DNA from: Natronospirillum sp.
GTDB taxonomy: Bacteria; Pseudomonadota; Gammaproteobacteria; Pseudomonadales; Natronospirillaceae
Reading direction: 5' to 3'
Assembly (NCBI RefSeq): GCF_022565775.1
Contig: NZ_JAIUMC010000007.1
Location: 1-64,000 of the forward strand
DNA: 64,000 nucleotides
Under the pieces are notes generated by a model that was not told the DNA's origin, did not search any database, and saw only the letters and a list, made by a program, of their open reading frames with translations. Positions 20,069 through 28,939 of the stretch are shown here, piece after piece. Numbering within the stretch: the stretch's first letter is position 1; every line of letters starts with the position of its first letter. The translations under genes and the position numbers were made by a program.

Positions 20069-20560
20069 CTAGGATTTGGTTTCCCACAGGTCCTTCCCAT
20101 CGGGTGCACTGGCGGGTTCCCCGGTTTGAACGCCCTGTGTAACCCGGTTCAGCAGTATGGCAATCAGGTTGTCTTTTATTTTTTCCCGCGCGGTGACCGG
20201 CAATCGGTTCATATGCTCGCGCTTCAGACGGAATATTGCCGCCCTGGATTCACAGCGTACCGAGCCGGTACGGGGTATAGGACGCAAGAAGGACACCTCA
20301 CCAAAGCAATGGCCTCGGCCAATATCGGCCACCTTTTCACCTTCGCTCCAGACACTCAGCAGCCCGTTGAGCACCACATACAGAGAAGAGTCCTTGTCGT
20401 CACCCTCCATGATGATCCATTCACCCTCCTTGAACGCCAGCAGCTCAGGGCCATGCATCAGCAGAATCTTCTTCTCGTCATCGGAAAACCGGGAGAAAAA
20501 GTCCGCCTTGGCCAATATCTCCAACTGCTTTTCACGACTCAGGTGATCGACAACCTGCAT
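20069..20560 (-). CDS. Cyclic-nucleotide-binding domain protein
   Basis: A 163-residue single-domain protein with the CRP-type jelly roll. KEGEWIIMEGDDKDSSLYVVLNG and the phosphate-binding cassette FGEVSFLRPIPRTGSV are recognisable; the Arg of the cassette is present. No helix-turn-helix follows, only a short helical tail, so it is not a transcription factor by itself. I use the ATG at 20560; the ORF track's 20635 adds 25 non-conserved residues. It is convergent with the histidine kinase across 22 bp. It might regulate a partner in response to cAMP or c-di-GMP; this is inference. Confidence 0.85.
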   Translation of the reverse strand: MQVVDHLSREKQLEILAKADFFSRFSDDEKKILLMHGPELLAFKEGEWIIMEGDDKDSSLYVVLNGLLSVWSEGEKVADIGRGHCFGEVSFLRPIPRTGSVRCESRAAIFRLKREHMNRLPVTAREKIKDNLIAILLNRVTQGVQTGEPASAPDGKDLWETKS

Positions 20561-20680
20561 GATGATGCGCCTCTTCCCGCTGCTGATTGCCGAAAGTCTA
20601 GCACCTGAATTGCCCGTAAAGCGGACAGTTTTCACAAAATACTGCGATCACCGCAAAAAAAATCCGAAATACGTCAAAAC

Positions 20681-20713
20681 TGTAAGTCATCTGTAAGTCG
20701 CCGGTGCTGTAAT
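20681..20713 (+). promoter_or_regulatory. Tandem 11-bp-period operator and extended -10 (copy 1)
   Basis: Two perfect TGTAAGT heptamers at 20681 and 20692, then 6 nt, TGC, and the -10-like hexamer TGTAAT. Direct repeats at 11 bp placed just upstream of a -10 are typical of OmpR/PhoB-type activators. The hexamer ends 90 nt before the start codon of the 20.8-kb lipoprotein gene. Four further copies with the same layout occur in this window. Confidence 0.7.
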
Positions 20714-20803
20714 CGAATAGCCAAATGACTGATCCCCGCCCGACGTACCGGCGTCGTCGATCATGCGAACCGGCACCTACCTAATGGAACAGAGAACAAA
20801 ACG

Positions 20804-21304
20804 ATGAACATGAAACAGGGTTTACCAATTGGTTTGCTCGGGGCCGCACTGTGTCTGCTGACGGCTTGTGATGACAGCAGCAATGGCAATTCAAGTGGCG
20901 GCGGTGGAGGTGGAGGCGTCAGTGGTGGTGCCACAATCAATGTAAGTGGCAACATCACCAGCCTGAGCGATATCGTCGGCGTCTATGAAGACTTCTATGA
21001 TGAAGGTGGCGGCATTATCGACGAGATCTATATTGAAATCGCCGCCGATGGCACCGTCTGGGAACATGACTACCAGGGCGACAGCTATCATCAGGGGCCA
21101 AACTGCTACGACATTTGGGAATGGGACGAGATAGAACATCGGGGTGGCAACACCTTCTACAGCGATATGTCTTTCGCCGAGTTCGAGGCTCGCTTCGAGA
21201 ACAACCGCCTGATCATGGACTATGGCAACGGTTGGGAAGAGGAATACGGTCCCAAAGTCAACATTGATCCGGCCAACTTCCGTGCCGCGGAGTGTACCGA
21301 CTGA
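20804..21304 (+). CDS. Small acidic lipoprotein of unknown function
   Basis: A 166-residue predicted lipoprotein: signal sequence with lipobox LLTAC (C22), then a Ser/Asn/Gly linker with seven glycines in a row, then an acidic beta-rich domain of about 110 residues containing LSDIVGVYEDFYDEGGGIIDEIYIEI. The residue after Cys is Asp, the inner-membrane retention signal under the E. coli Lol rule, though this rule is not universal. Two cysteines in the mature domain (GPNCYDIW and RAAECTD) may pair. Not recognised as a named family. It stands alone between operator copy 1 and a strong hairpin, so it is probably monocistronic. Confidence 0.85.
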   Translation: MNMKQGLPIGLLGAALCLLTACDDSSNGNSSGGGGGGGVSGGATINVSGNITSLSDIVGVYEDFYDEGGGIIDEIYIEIAADGTVWEHDYQGDSYHQGPNCYDIWEWDEIEHRGGNTFYSDMSFAEFEARFENNRLIMDYGNGWEEEYGPKVNIDPANFRAAECTD

Positions 21305-21310
21305 AACGCA

Positions 21311-21342
21311 TCAGGGCATCAGCACTAGCGCTGATGCCCTGA
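21311..21342 (+). terminator. Hairpin after the 20.8-kb lipoprotein gene
   Basis: A 13-bp perfect stem (TCAGGGCATCAGC with its complement) and a 6-nt loop begins 7 bp after the stop codon. No U-tract follows, so it may act as an mRNA 3' stabiliser or a weak terminator. It separates this gene from the next promoter. Confidence 0.6.
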
Positions 21343-21383
21343 GCAATGAAAACGATGCAAAAAATTACAAATTCACCTTAAAA

Positions 21384-21416
21384 TGTAAGTCAATTGTAAG
21401 CGCTCTGTGCTTAGAT
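21384..21416 (+). promoter_or_regulatory. Tandem 11-bp-period operator and extended -10 (copy 2)
   Basis: TGTAAGT at 21384 and TGTAAGC at 21395, then 6 nt, TGC and hexamer TTAGAT. Layout is identical to copy 1. The hexamer ends 77 nt before the TTG start of the first FecR-domain gene. Confidence 0.68.
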
Positions 21417-21493
21417 ACAGGTATTGCACCCCAAGCCGCAAGGCAGAGCCGCAATAAAAACAGTAAGAATTGTGTTTTCTGGAGGATGTCGTC

Positions 21494-23146
21494 TTGCCGC
21501 TCACCCATCGATCAGGGAGCTCTCCTGTCCCCCAGCCGAGCGGCTGTCGCTCCGGCATGCTGTGCAAAACCCTTCTGCCAATGCTGGTTGTGTTCCTGAT
21601 TCCCCTCGCACAGGCTACCAGCATTGGCACCGTTATCATGAGCCGTGGTGATGTGATCGCTGTCGGCGAAGACGGCACCGAGCGCGAGCTGGCGCGCCGC
21701 AGCGAGGTCATGCTTGGCGACCAGCTGAGCACCGGCCCGGACAGCCGCCTGCAGGTGCGCATGGTAGATGACGCTCTGCTCGACCTGCGCAGCAACACCG
21801 ACATAGTGCTCGAAATCTATCAGGACGATCTGGATGACGAAGAATCCCGCGTACTGATGGAACTGGTTGGCGGCACCCTGAGCACACTGACCGGGCGCTT
21901 TGGGGACAGTGATGAAGACGCCTACCAGCTGCGCACCAGCAATGCCTCCATCGGTATTCGCGGCACCGGCTATGCCGCTCTCTATGAAGAAGGCTCGAAC
22001 ACCACCTACACCTCCATCAATTCCGGTGCGATAAATCTGGGTTCGGATGGCGGCTCTATTCCGCTCGGCACCGATGAAGCCTTTCGCCACGGCCAGGCGC
22101 AGGACAACTTGCCCCCGCAGGGACTGCTGACGCCACCACCACAGCTTCGTCAGGCCCTGCTGGATGAACAACTGGTGCGCGAAGAAGACGACGATGAAGA
22201 GTCTGATGAAGGCACGGCAGACAACGAAGGTGACACCGCCTCGTCCGCACCGGCGCCTTCGACCACCCCGGACGACGAGACTATCACAGGTGATGTCAGC
22301 CTGGCCGATCTGCGCGATGACAGCGTCTCGGAAAGCGATGTCGATGAGAACGGGCTGACCGATGCCCGGCTGCCGGAGGCTATTGTAGAGGCTGCCGTCG
22401 AGTCACAGGTGTTTCTGACGGCAGCTTCTGGCTCTTTCGGTTCCCAGTTCGGTCTATTCGCCAACACTCCGGAAGACGGCATCTATGCCCTGCTCTACCC
22501 CGACTATCCGGACCTGTCTGACGGCTATGAAGAGGCGTTTCAGGTCATTCGATTCTCGGACGACCCAGAGTTGGAAATAGTTTTCTGTGGCGAAGGCTTA
22601 CAAGATCCAGAAATCTTTTGCGACTCTGAAGGCAATACACAGGGTTGGTTCTGGGGTTACTGGGACAGCGGGCTGGAAGTCGCTGTCAGGGATGACTATG
22701 AAGAGCTTGATCAGCTCTGGGTCATGCAGGTGCCGGCGGATACTTCGATTGACGGCTTTACTGAGGAGATATTTTTCAGCTCTCAGTCTGGCGAATTCAT
22801 GGGCACCATGATGGATGGGACACAGTTACTGAGCAATAGCCTTCTGGAGATGGGCATCAGCAGCACAGGAGAAGTGCAATTTGGAACTCTGGAAATCAAT
22901 ACTGGCGATTTGAGCTGGAGCATGACTTCTGGCGGCGGCCAACTTATTGATGCCGGCACGCTGAATATCGACGATTTTGCCGGGACCTGGGAATTAGGAC
23001 CCGAAGAATATGACCTGACAGGAGATGTAAGTGGCGTATTTCGGTTTGACAATGGCTACTACTTTCTCGGGACATTCTCAGCTAGTGCAGATGATCCCGA
23101 CGGACATTCTGCGAGCGGCATTATTATTGCCCCAGAGGGCCCATAA
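21494..23146 (+). CDS. Exported FecR-domain protein (paralogue 1)
   Basis: A 550-residue exported protein. A signal peptide (core LLPMLVVFLIPLAQA) is followed by a FecR-type domain (about residues 45-175 from GTVIMSRGDVIAVG to the signature NASIGIRGTGYA), a proline/acidic linker (LLTPPP, then EEDDDEESDEGT), and a beta-rich C-terminal part of about 270 residues ending GYYFLGTFSA...GIIIAPEGP. TTG 21494 is chosen because GGAGG lies 8 nt upstream; ATG 21557 would give a minimal signal peptide. Unlike true FecR there is no membrane-spanning anti-sigma segment and no sigma factor neighbour. Paralogue of the 27.2-kb gene; both flank two Slam-like barrels. The C-terminal part may be a surface-displayed beta domain; this is inference. 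Confidence 0.82.
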   Translation: MPLTHRSGSSPVPQPSGCRSGMLCKTLLPMLVVFLIPLAQATSIGTVIMSRGDVIAVGEDGTERELARRSEVMLGDQLSTGPDSRLQVRMVDDALLDLRSNTDIVLEIYQDDLDDEESRVLMELVGGTLSTLTGRFGDSDEDAYQLRTSNASIGIRGTGYAALYEEGSNTTYTSINSGAINLGSDGGSIPLGTDEAFRHGQAQDNLPPQGLLTPPPQLRQALLDEQLVREEDDDEESDEGTADNEGDTASSAPAPSTTPDDETITGDVSLADLRDDSVSESDVDENGLTDARLPEAIVEAAVESQVFLTAASGSFGSQFGLFANTPEDGIYALLYPDYPDLSDGYEEAFQVIRFSDDPELEIVFCGEGLQDPEIFCDSEGNTQGWFWGYWDSGLEVAVRDDYEELDQLWVMQVPADTSIDGFTEEIFFSSQSGEFMGTMMDGTQLLSNSLLEMGISSTGEVQFGTLEINTGDLSWSMTSGGGQLIDAGTLNIDDFAGTWELGPEEYDLTGDVSGVFRFDNGYYFLGTFSASADDPDGHSASGIIIAPEGP

Positions 23147-23269
23147 CTCAGTCTCGCCTCACGGCACCAGACTGGACAACACGTTTTATAACGCTATCGA
23201 TCAGGCCTTACGATAGCACCCTATGGAAATCGGGTCGAAGGACCCTGTGCATATCAAGAGGAAGATACA

Positions 23270-24376
23270 ATGAACAAATTGGCGCTAATGTCTCTTTCTG
23301 GGGCCGTTTTAGTAGCCATTGTCGGCTGTAACAGTGACTCCGGCTCCGGCGGTTCAAACTCCCCTGAAAAAAGAACATCGGCACGCAGTGGAATGGAACT
23401 TAATCCCAGTACTGATGCCGCCGAGCTGAGCCAACTTTTTGCCGGGAGTCTTGGCGGTGATCTGCCCGGAGGATCAAGTGTCGGCGACTTACCAATAGTT
23501 GCTACAACACTCGAAGCTCGGAGCAGTCAGCCCTCGAACAACGCAGGCGTCCTTTTCACCGAGCTGATGACGCAGATCGAACTGGTCAATGAGCAACGTC
23601 AACGCAATCTGTATGCACGCAATGGAGAAGAGCCCAATTTTGGGGACATGTTCGAACAGCTATGTGAGACTGGCAGCGCTAGCTACAGCCAAACAGACAC
23701 ATTGGTCAGCCTGGACTTCAGCAACTGTAGGACAGATTTGGGGAGCGAGGGCGAAATTCGGATCACTGGCGGTCTGAGTGTAGCTGCATCCAGCGGCAAC
23801 CTTGATAACGCCATTTCGGACACATGCACGGACGAAAGTATCAGCGCCACATTCAAAGCCGATGACCTCTGGTATAGATTTTACGATGGCAGCGGCAACC
23901 GAGTTGAATCGGTATTTATAGCAGCTGATGTTACCTTCTCTGCCGATGAGGACTGTGCTGCCAAAACAACCAGCAGCTCTGTTTCAGGCCCCTATTTCTT
24001 CGTAAATGTAGAAGGTGACTGGTTCGGTTTCTACAATTTCGGTTTCTCGGTTTCTCTTGATGAGTCGAATGCCAGCAATCCATTGACTGAGGGTTCCGTC
24101 GATTTCACTTTCGACAGTTCCGAGCTGACTGGCAGCCTGACCATCGAAACAACTCAGGACTTTGCCGCTTTTCAGGATCCTGGCTACCCCCATGCGGGAG
24201 AAATGAAAATCCGCAGTGGTAACAATGAGCTGGTGTATACCTTCCCGAATTTGATCGACTCCCCGGACCCAGAGAGTGAACAAGTAACCATCACCGGCCG
24301 GTCCGACCAATCACAGGTATGTCAGGGCCAGAGCTCCTGGGCCCAGATGAACAACGGCCAGGCCAGCTGTAACTGA
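23270..24376 (+). CDS. Lipoprotein of unknown function
   Basis: A 368-residue predicted lipoprotein with lipobox AIVGC (C20) and a short Ser/Gly linker. The mature part is acidic and beta-rich with several Cys (FEQLCETG, DFSNCRTD, SDTCTDES, DEDCAAKT, SQVCQGQS, ASCN), which could form disulfides in the periplasm or on the surface. No family recognised. AGAGGAAG precedes the ATG. It follows FecR paralogue 1 by 124 bp, where I see no copy of the 11-bp operator, so it may be read through from that gene or have its own promoter. AT content is a little higher than in neighbours, which may hint at separate history. Confidence 0.82.
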   Translation: MNKLALMSLSGAVLVAIVGCNSDSGSGGSNSPEKRTSARSGMELNPSTDAAELSQLFAGSLGGDLPGGSSVGDLPIVATTLEARSSQPSNNAGVLFTELMTQIELVNEQRQRNLYARNGEEPNFGDMFEQLCETGSASYSQTDTLVSLDFSNCRTDLGSEGEIRITGGLSVAASSGNLDNAISDTCTDESISATFKADDLWYRFYDGSGNRVESVFIAADVTFSADEDCAAKTTSSSVSGPYFFVNVEGDWFGFYNFGFSVSLDESNASNPLTEGSVDFTFDSSELTGSLTIETTQDFAAFQDPGYPHAGEMKIRSGNNELVYTFPNLIDSPDPESEQVTITGRSDQSQVCQGQSSWAQMNNGQASCN

Positions 24377-24449
24377 TAACTTGCAGTACCCAAGGGAAGA
24401 GACGCGCCCATGGAGGGGCCTGTTATGAACATAAAAAAGAAGCCGTTGC

Positions 24450-25850
24450 ATGAAATTACTCATCACAAATGCACCACCCACCGAGTTTGGCCACCGGCCA
24501 GCGCACGCGCTGGGCCGGTGCGCCCTTTTCGGCCTTGTTTTTCTGGCGCTGCTTTGGGCGGCGCCTGTAATGGGTCAGTCGACCCTGAGCACTGCGCCCA
24601 CCTCCATCAGCGGCGTTGATCCGGAACTGCGCAACCTCGAAGGTCTGCAGCAGCTCACCCGAGAGAACCGCTGGCGTGAGGCGACACTGGTCGCTGAAGA
24701 CCTGCGCGCCGAATACGAAGGCGATCCGGCATTTGACCTTCAATATGGCCTGGTCAACCTGGCCAATAATGACCCTGCCGCCGCAGTTTATCCGCTGGAG
24801 CGTGTGGTCATCATGCAACCCGCCAACAGCCGCGCGCGGCTGGAACTGGGTCGGGCCTATTATGAACTGCGCCGCTGGGACGATGCCCGCAGCCAGTTTC
24901 AGCGCGTCCAGGCCTCCAGTCCGCCCCCCAGTGTCCAGGCCAATATCAATCGCTACCTGACTGCCATCGAACAGCGGGAGCGTGACGAGGCCGGTGCCTG
25001 GCGCGGCACCGCCAGCCTGACGGGCCTCTACCAGAGTCGCAGCTATGGCAATGATGTCGACTTCGGTGGTGGCAGCTTCAGTATTGATGACGCCAGCGAT
25101 TACCGGCTTATCGGTCAGGTGGATGTACGACGCGAATTCCGGCGCAGCAACTTTGTGACCAATGGTGTGGGCATTCGGGTGTCCGGTGGTCTGGAAGCCA
25201 ACGGCGATCTGGATTTCGCCGACCCTGATCTGGGTCTGCGCGCCTTCCGCAACTACACTCGCACCACCTGGGGCTTCAGCACCGGGGTGGAAGTGCGCCT
25301 GCTGAGCCAGTCACTGCGTGGCCGTATCGAGGGCAACCGTGAGCTGGCCGAGTCGGTGCAGGGCTTTCTGCGTTATGAGCCCATTTTCTCGCTGGATGGC
25401 CCGATCAACGAACAGTGGATCAATCGGGTTACGGCCGGTGCCCAGTTCAACGGCGGGCAGATGCGTCACCGGGGCACGATCACCGCGCAGCACTATTACA
25501 ACCTGCGCTCCGGATCAAATGCGGAGAACACTACTGCAGAACGCAGTGACCTGTTCAACACCACTTTGGAATACCGCTTTCAGTATGTACTGGACCCGCA
25601 ATGGACGCTGGGCGTAACGCCGTCCCTGTCCATTACCCAGTGGCTGGAAGACAACCCGTTCAACCAGGTAATTGGTGACGAAGACCGGCGGCGCGATATC
25701 AGCTTCACGGTATTGCCCAATGCGATCTGGCTGCCGGAACCCTGGCTGTACACCCAGGCCAGCGTGGGCTATCGAATTACCCGCAGCAACCTGGATCTTT
25801 ATGATAACAGCGGCCCCGTAGTGCAGTTGACCGCCGCCTATATCTGGTGA
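24450..25850 (+). CDS. Slam/DUF560-like TPR beta-barrel outer-membrane protein (copy 1)
   Basis: A 466-residue exported protein: long signal region (FGLVFLALLWAAPVMGQS), TPR domain at about residues 60-175 (YPLERVVIMQPANSRARLEL, QFQRVQASSPPPSVQANINR), then a C-terminal barrel of alternating strands ending in an aromatic residue (LTAAYIW). The TPR ending PPP-S-V-x-x-N-I followed by a barrel is the layout of surface lipoprotein assembly modifiers (Slam, DUF560, type XI secretion), which flip lipoproteins to the cell surface or release soluble cargo. The GYDTNVN block seen in copy 2 is replaced by LYQSRSYGND. The ribosome-binding site is weak. It lies 40 bp before copy 2. Function by family resemblance, not proven. 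Confidence 0.75.
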   Translation: MKLLITNAPPTEFGHRPAHALGRCALFGLVFLALLWAAPVMGQSTLSTAPTSISGVDPELRNLEGLQQLTRENRWREATLVAEDLRAEYEGDPAFDLQYGLVNLANNDPAAAVYPLERVVIMQPANSRARLELGRAYYELRRWDDARSQFQRVQASSPPPSVQANINRYLTAIEQRERDEAGAWRGTASLTGLYQSRSYGNDVDFGGGSFSIDDASDYRLIGQVDVRREFRRSNFVTNGVGIRVSGGLEANGDLDFADPDLGLRAFRNYTRTTWGFSTGVEVRLLSQSLRGRIEGNRELAESVQGFLRYEPIFSLDGPINEQWINRVTAGAQFNGGQMRHRGTITAQHYYNLRSGSNAENTTAERSDLFNTTLEYRFQYVLDPQWTLGVTPSLSITQWLEDNPFNQVIGDEDRRRDISFTVLPNAIWLPEPWLYTQASVGYRITRSNLDLYDNSGPVVQLTAAYIW

Positions 25851-25890
25851 TTGTTCGGGGCCGTCGCCCCGCCCTGCCGAGGCAGCAAAG

Positions 25891-27222
25891 ATGACAATTC
25901 GAAAGCAGATGCTCTGTCTGTTTCTTTGTGGAGGCCTGCTCGGTTCCTCTGCATTCGCGGTGACCGGCGATCTCGCTCAGTTGGTCAACCAGCAGCGCTT
26001 TGACGAGGCCTGGGCGTTGGCGCTGGACCATCGGTTTGATCGGGAAGGCGAGATAGAGTTCGATCTGTACTATGGCATGGCCGCCATCGAAACCGGCCAT
26101 TTCAGCGAGGGGGTTTTCGCGCTGGAACGGGTGGTCATGCAGAGGCCGGGTTTCGCCCGTGCCCGCCTGGAACTGGCCAGGGGCCACTTTCTCGCCGGAG
26201 ACCTCGACCGCGCTGCCTACCATTTTGAAATGGTGCAGGCGCAGGACCCGCCCCCCACTGTATCCGTGATCATAGACCGCTATCTGCAACGCATCGAGCA
26301 GCGCTCGGCTCGTCGCGAAACGCGATTCAGCGGGTCAGTGGGTATCGGCCTCGGGTATGACACCAATGTGAACAGTGCCACCTCCAGTGACCAGATCAGC
26401 GTGACACTGGGTGGACTCGATGCCGATCTGCAACTGGATGCCGACAGCCAGGCAAAAGACGACCTGTTTCTGACCCTGCGCGGTGATGGCCGTGTGGACC
26501 ATCCGGTCGGCGAGCGCTGGACGGTGTTTGGCCAGATCGAGGCGGCAGCGCGGCGGCAGCCGGATGAATCGGATTTCGATACCCTGCGTCTGGGCACTCG
26601 CGTGGGTGGGCGCTGGCAGGGAGACGGCATCGTGCCACAGGTGGCGCTGCGGGCGCAGCGCTTCTATCTGGATGGCGATGCGTTTCAGGATCTGCTGGGT
26701 ATCTCAGCCAGCCTGAACCAGTCACTGTCGCCGTTCATGCTCGCTACCTATGGCCTGGAACTGGCCAACCTGAGCCATGATGACAGCCCCGACAGTGATG
26801 CCAATCTGGCATCCGGGTCAGTCGGTCTGGTTCATGCCTGGCGAGCCCCGCTGTCTCCTCTGGTCAATGCCTCGGTGTTTGCCGGTGTTGTCGATGCGCG
26901 TCGATCCACCACCGCCGCCGAGGCCAATACGGATCGCTGGCAGACCGGTTTGAATGTGCAGGGTCGGCTGCAGCTCAACCCTTCCTGGCGGCTTTCCAGC
27001 GCTGTGCAGTATCGCCACAGTCGATACAGTGGGCGCAATCCGCTGTTCGACAACGACCGACGGGTGGATGACTTTCTGCAATTCAGCCTGGCAGCCGACT
27101 GGCAGCCCATGCCACGCGTTCAGGTGACGCCGCGCGCGGAGTATCGAACCAACCGCAGCAACCTTGACCTGTATACCTACGACCGCGCAGTGGCTGAGCT
27201 TCAGGCCCAGTACCGGCTCTGA
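25891..27222 (+). CDS. Slam/DUF560-like TPR beta-barrel outer-membrane protein (copy 2)
   Basis: A 443-residue paralogue of the preceding gene: signal peptide (LFLCGGLLGSSAFA), TPR region (about residues 30-145, with FALERVVMQRPGFARARLELARGHF and MVQAQDPPPTVSVIIDRYL) and a barrel beginning FSGSVGIGLGYDTNVNSA, the entry strand typical of DUF560. The C-terminus (VAELQAQYRL) fits a final barrel strand. The two copies also share the C-terminal block TRSNLDLYDNS/NRSNLDLYTYD. Two tandem translocator-like proteins beside two FecR proteins suggest matched pairs. It ends 17 bp before FecR paralogue 2. Confidence 0.77.
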   Translation: MTIRKQMLCLFLCGGLLGSSAFAVTGDLAQLVNQQRFDEAWALALDHRFDREGEIEFDLYYGMAAIETGHFSEGVFALERVVMQRPGFARARLELARGHFLAGDLDRAAYHFEMVQAQDPPPTVSVIIDRYLQRIEQRSARRETRFSGSVGIGLGYDTNVNSATSSDQISVTLGGLDADLQLDADSQAKDDLFLTLRGDGRVDHPVGERWTVFGQIEAAARRQPDESDFDTLRLGTRVGGRWQGDGIVPQVALRAQRFYLDGDAFQDLLGISASLNQSLSPFMLATYGLELANLSHDDSPDSDANLASGSVGLVHAWRAPLSPLVNASVFAGVVDARRSTTAAEANTDRWQTGLNVQGRLQLNPSWRLSSAVQYRHSRYSGRNPLFDNDRRVDDFLQFSLAADWQPMPRVQVTPRAEYRTNRSNLDLYTYDRAVAELQAQYRL

Positions 27223-27239
27223 GTGGAGGATCGACCCTG

Positions 27240-28937
27240 ATGATACCCTATCCTGCTCCGACTCCCGCCAGCGCTGCTACTGCGGCCGCCGGCTATCGAC
27301 GACAACTGCGCCATTGGTTGCTGGTGACCTGGCTGCTGGCCGCCCTGCCGGCCTCCACTGTGGCTGAAGAACTGGTGGGCCGTGTGGTCTCTGTCGTTGG
27401 CGAAGTCATTGCCATCCGCCCCGATGCAACCGAGCGTCGCCTGCAACGGCGCAGTGACGTTCTGGTGGGTGACACCTTGGTCACCGGTGCCAACGGACGC
27501 GCGCAGATCCGCTTTGTGGACGACGGTCTGCTCGATCTGCGCCCCGACTCCGAACTCTATATCGAGGCCTATGCCGAAGCGACCGAGGAGACCCCAGGCA
27601 GTGCGGTGCTGGAGTTCTCCCGCGGTGCGCTGCGCACCATCAGCGGCCGCATCGGTCAGGAAGCCGGTGATCGCTATCAGATGGATACGGCACCGGCCAG
27701 CATCGGTATCCGCGGCACCGACTATGCACTGCAATATTGTGCGGCCGCCTGCATCGAGGCAGGTGGTAGTGAAGGCCTGTATGGCCGCGTCAACGACGGT
27801 GCCATTACGGTTACCAACCTGACGGGCACTGCGGACTTCGAGTCCGGTCAGTTTTTCGGCGTGGCAGATCAGAATACGCCTGCACTGCCAATCCCTCGGC
27901 CTCCACCAGGTGTTCTGAACGGCAGTGAAGGGGGCGAAAATGGCGATGGAGAGGACGACGACCTCGTAGGGCAGGAAGACTTTTCCGAAGCGCCGGATGA
28001 ACTGGAGGATGACCCATCGGAGCTCACTCTCGAGCGCGACCTGCTGATCACGCCGGGCCTCGATACTTCAGGACTGATTGGTGAAGATGACAACGGCGAT
28101 ACGCCAGAGCCGGGCAATGGCGATGATCCTGAGCCGGATGAGCCAGACCCCTCTGAGGTAACGCGAGTCATGTCAGGGCTGTTTGCCTACACCGCCTATG
28201 GCAATACTCAGACAGTCTCCGGCCTGATTCGGGAGAGTGAGGTCAGCGAAGGCAATTTCACGCTTTCAGACAGCAGTGTCACCGAAGCCTTCTTCGACGA
28301 CGATAACAGCGTCATCGTGGATACCGATGCCGACCTGGTAGGTGTAGGCAGTTGGACCTCACTCGATGGCACTTCAACGGTCGACTGGGGTCGCTGGACA
28401 TCTTCCAACAAGGGCCTTTTCGATGTCGTCAGTGAGGGTGGCTCTATCAACTTTAGCGGCAGCCCCAACCAACCCGACTTTGTTTTCTTTTATAGTGAAG
28501 ACCTGACCTCGCCCGAACAACTACAGGCGCTGGATGGCACCGTGACCTATGACCAGTTTCAGGGGCCGGATTTCATCATTAGCACGCAGAACGGTGAACT
28601 GGACCTGATTGAATGGACCATGGTTCTGACCGTAGACTTCGCAGCGATAGAAGCGGGTGTGGAAATGGACATTGTCACGGCCCTGATTTCCTACAATGTC
28701 GACACGGCGCAGACGAGCGTGGACTCGTTGTTCCTGTTCGAACTGCCCCTTGAAGGCACCTGGACGGACGGCACCAACACCGAGGATCTCGAAGGGCTGC
28801 TCAATGGCCAGTTCATCGGTGAAACGGCGGATGGCTTTCTGTTCTACTTCACGCTGGATCAGCTTGAAGATGGCGATGTCATCGATACGCTGCTGGGCAA
28901 CCAGTTGATTACCACCGAAGATGGCCCGGCCAACTGA
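27240..28937 (+). CDS. Exported FecR-domain protein (paralogue 2)
   Basis: A 565-residue exported protein with a signal peptide (WLLVTWLLAALPASTVAEE), a FecR-type domain (about residues 43-190, GRVVSVVGEVIAIRPDAT to PASIGIRGTDYA), a linker PIPRPPPG, an extended Asp/Glu/Pro segment (EPGNGDDPEPDEPDPSE) and a beta-rich C-terminal domain of about 260 residues with LLNGQFIGETADGFLFYFTL near its end. That last pattern, G-x-F-x-G then a long strand, resembles TbpB-like beta domains that are cargo of Slam translocators; this comparison is by eye. GGAGG lies 10 nt before the ATG. It is 17 bp after Slam copy 2 and 2 bp before a glycosyltransferase. Confidence 0.82.
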   Translation: MIPYPAPTPASAATAAAGYRRQLRHWLLVTWLLAALPASTVAEELVGRVVSVVGEVIAIRPDATERRLQRRSDVLVGDTLVTGANGRAQIRFVDDGLLDLRPDSELYIEAYAEATEETPGSAVLEFSRGALRTISGRIGQEAGDRYQMDTAPASIGIRGTDYALQYCAAACIEAGGSEGLYGRVNDGAITVTNLTGTADFESGQFFGVADQNTPALPIPRPPPGVLNGSEGGENGDGEDDDLVGQEDFSEAPDELEDDPSELTLERDLLITPGLDTSGLIGEDDNGDTPEPGNGDDPEPDEPDPSEVTRVMSGLFAYTAYGNTQTVSGLIRESEVSEGNFTLSDSSVTEAFFDDDNSVIVDTDADLVGVGSWTSLDGTSTVDWGRWTSSNKGLFDVVSEGGSINFSGSPNQPDFVFFYSEDLTSPEQLQALDGTVTYDQFQGPDFIISTQNGELDLIEWTMVLTVDFAAIEAGVEMDIVTALISYNVDTAQTSVDSLFLFELPLEGTWTDGTNTEDLEGLLNGQFIGETADGFLFYFTLDQLEDGDVIDTLLGNQLITTEDGPAN

Positions 28938-28939
28938 CC

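Noticed and set aside
21494-28937. FecR proteins as anti-sigma regulators of iron uptake
   Set aside because: No sigma-70 ECF gene and no TonB receptor is adjacent, and the proteins have signal peptides and large exported C-terminal domains rather than a single membrane anchor with a cytoplasmic anti-sigma part.
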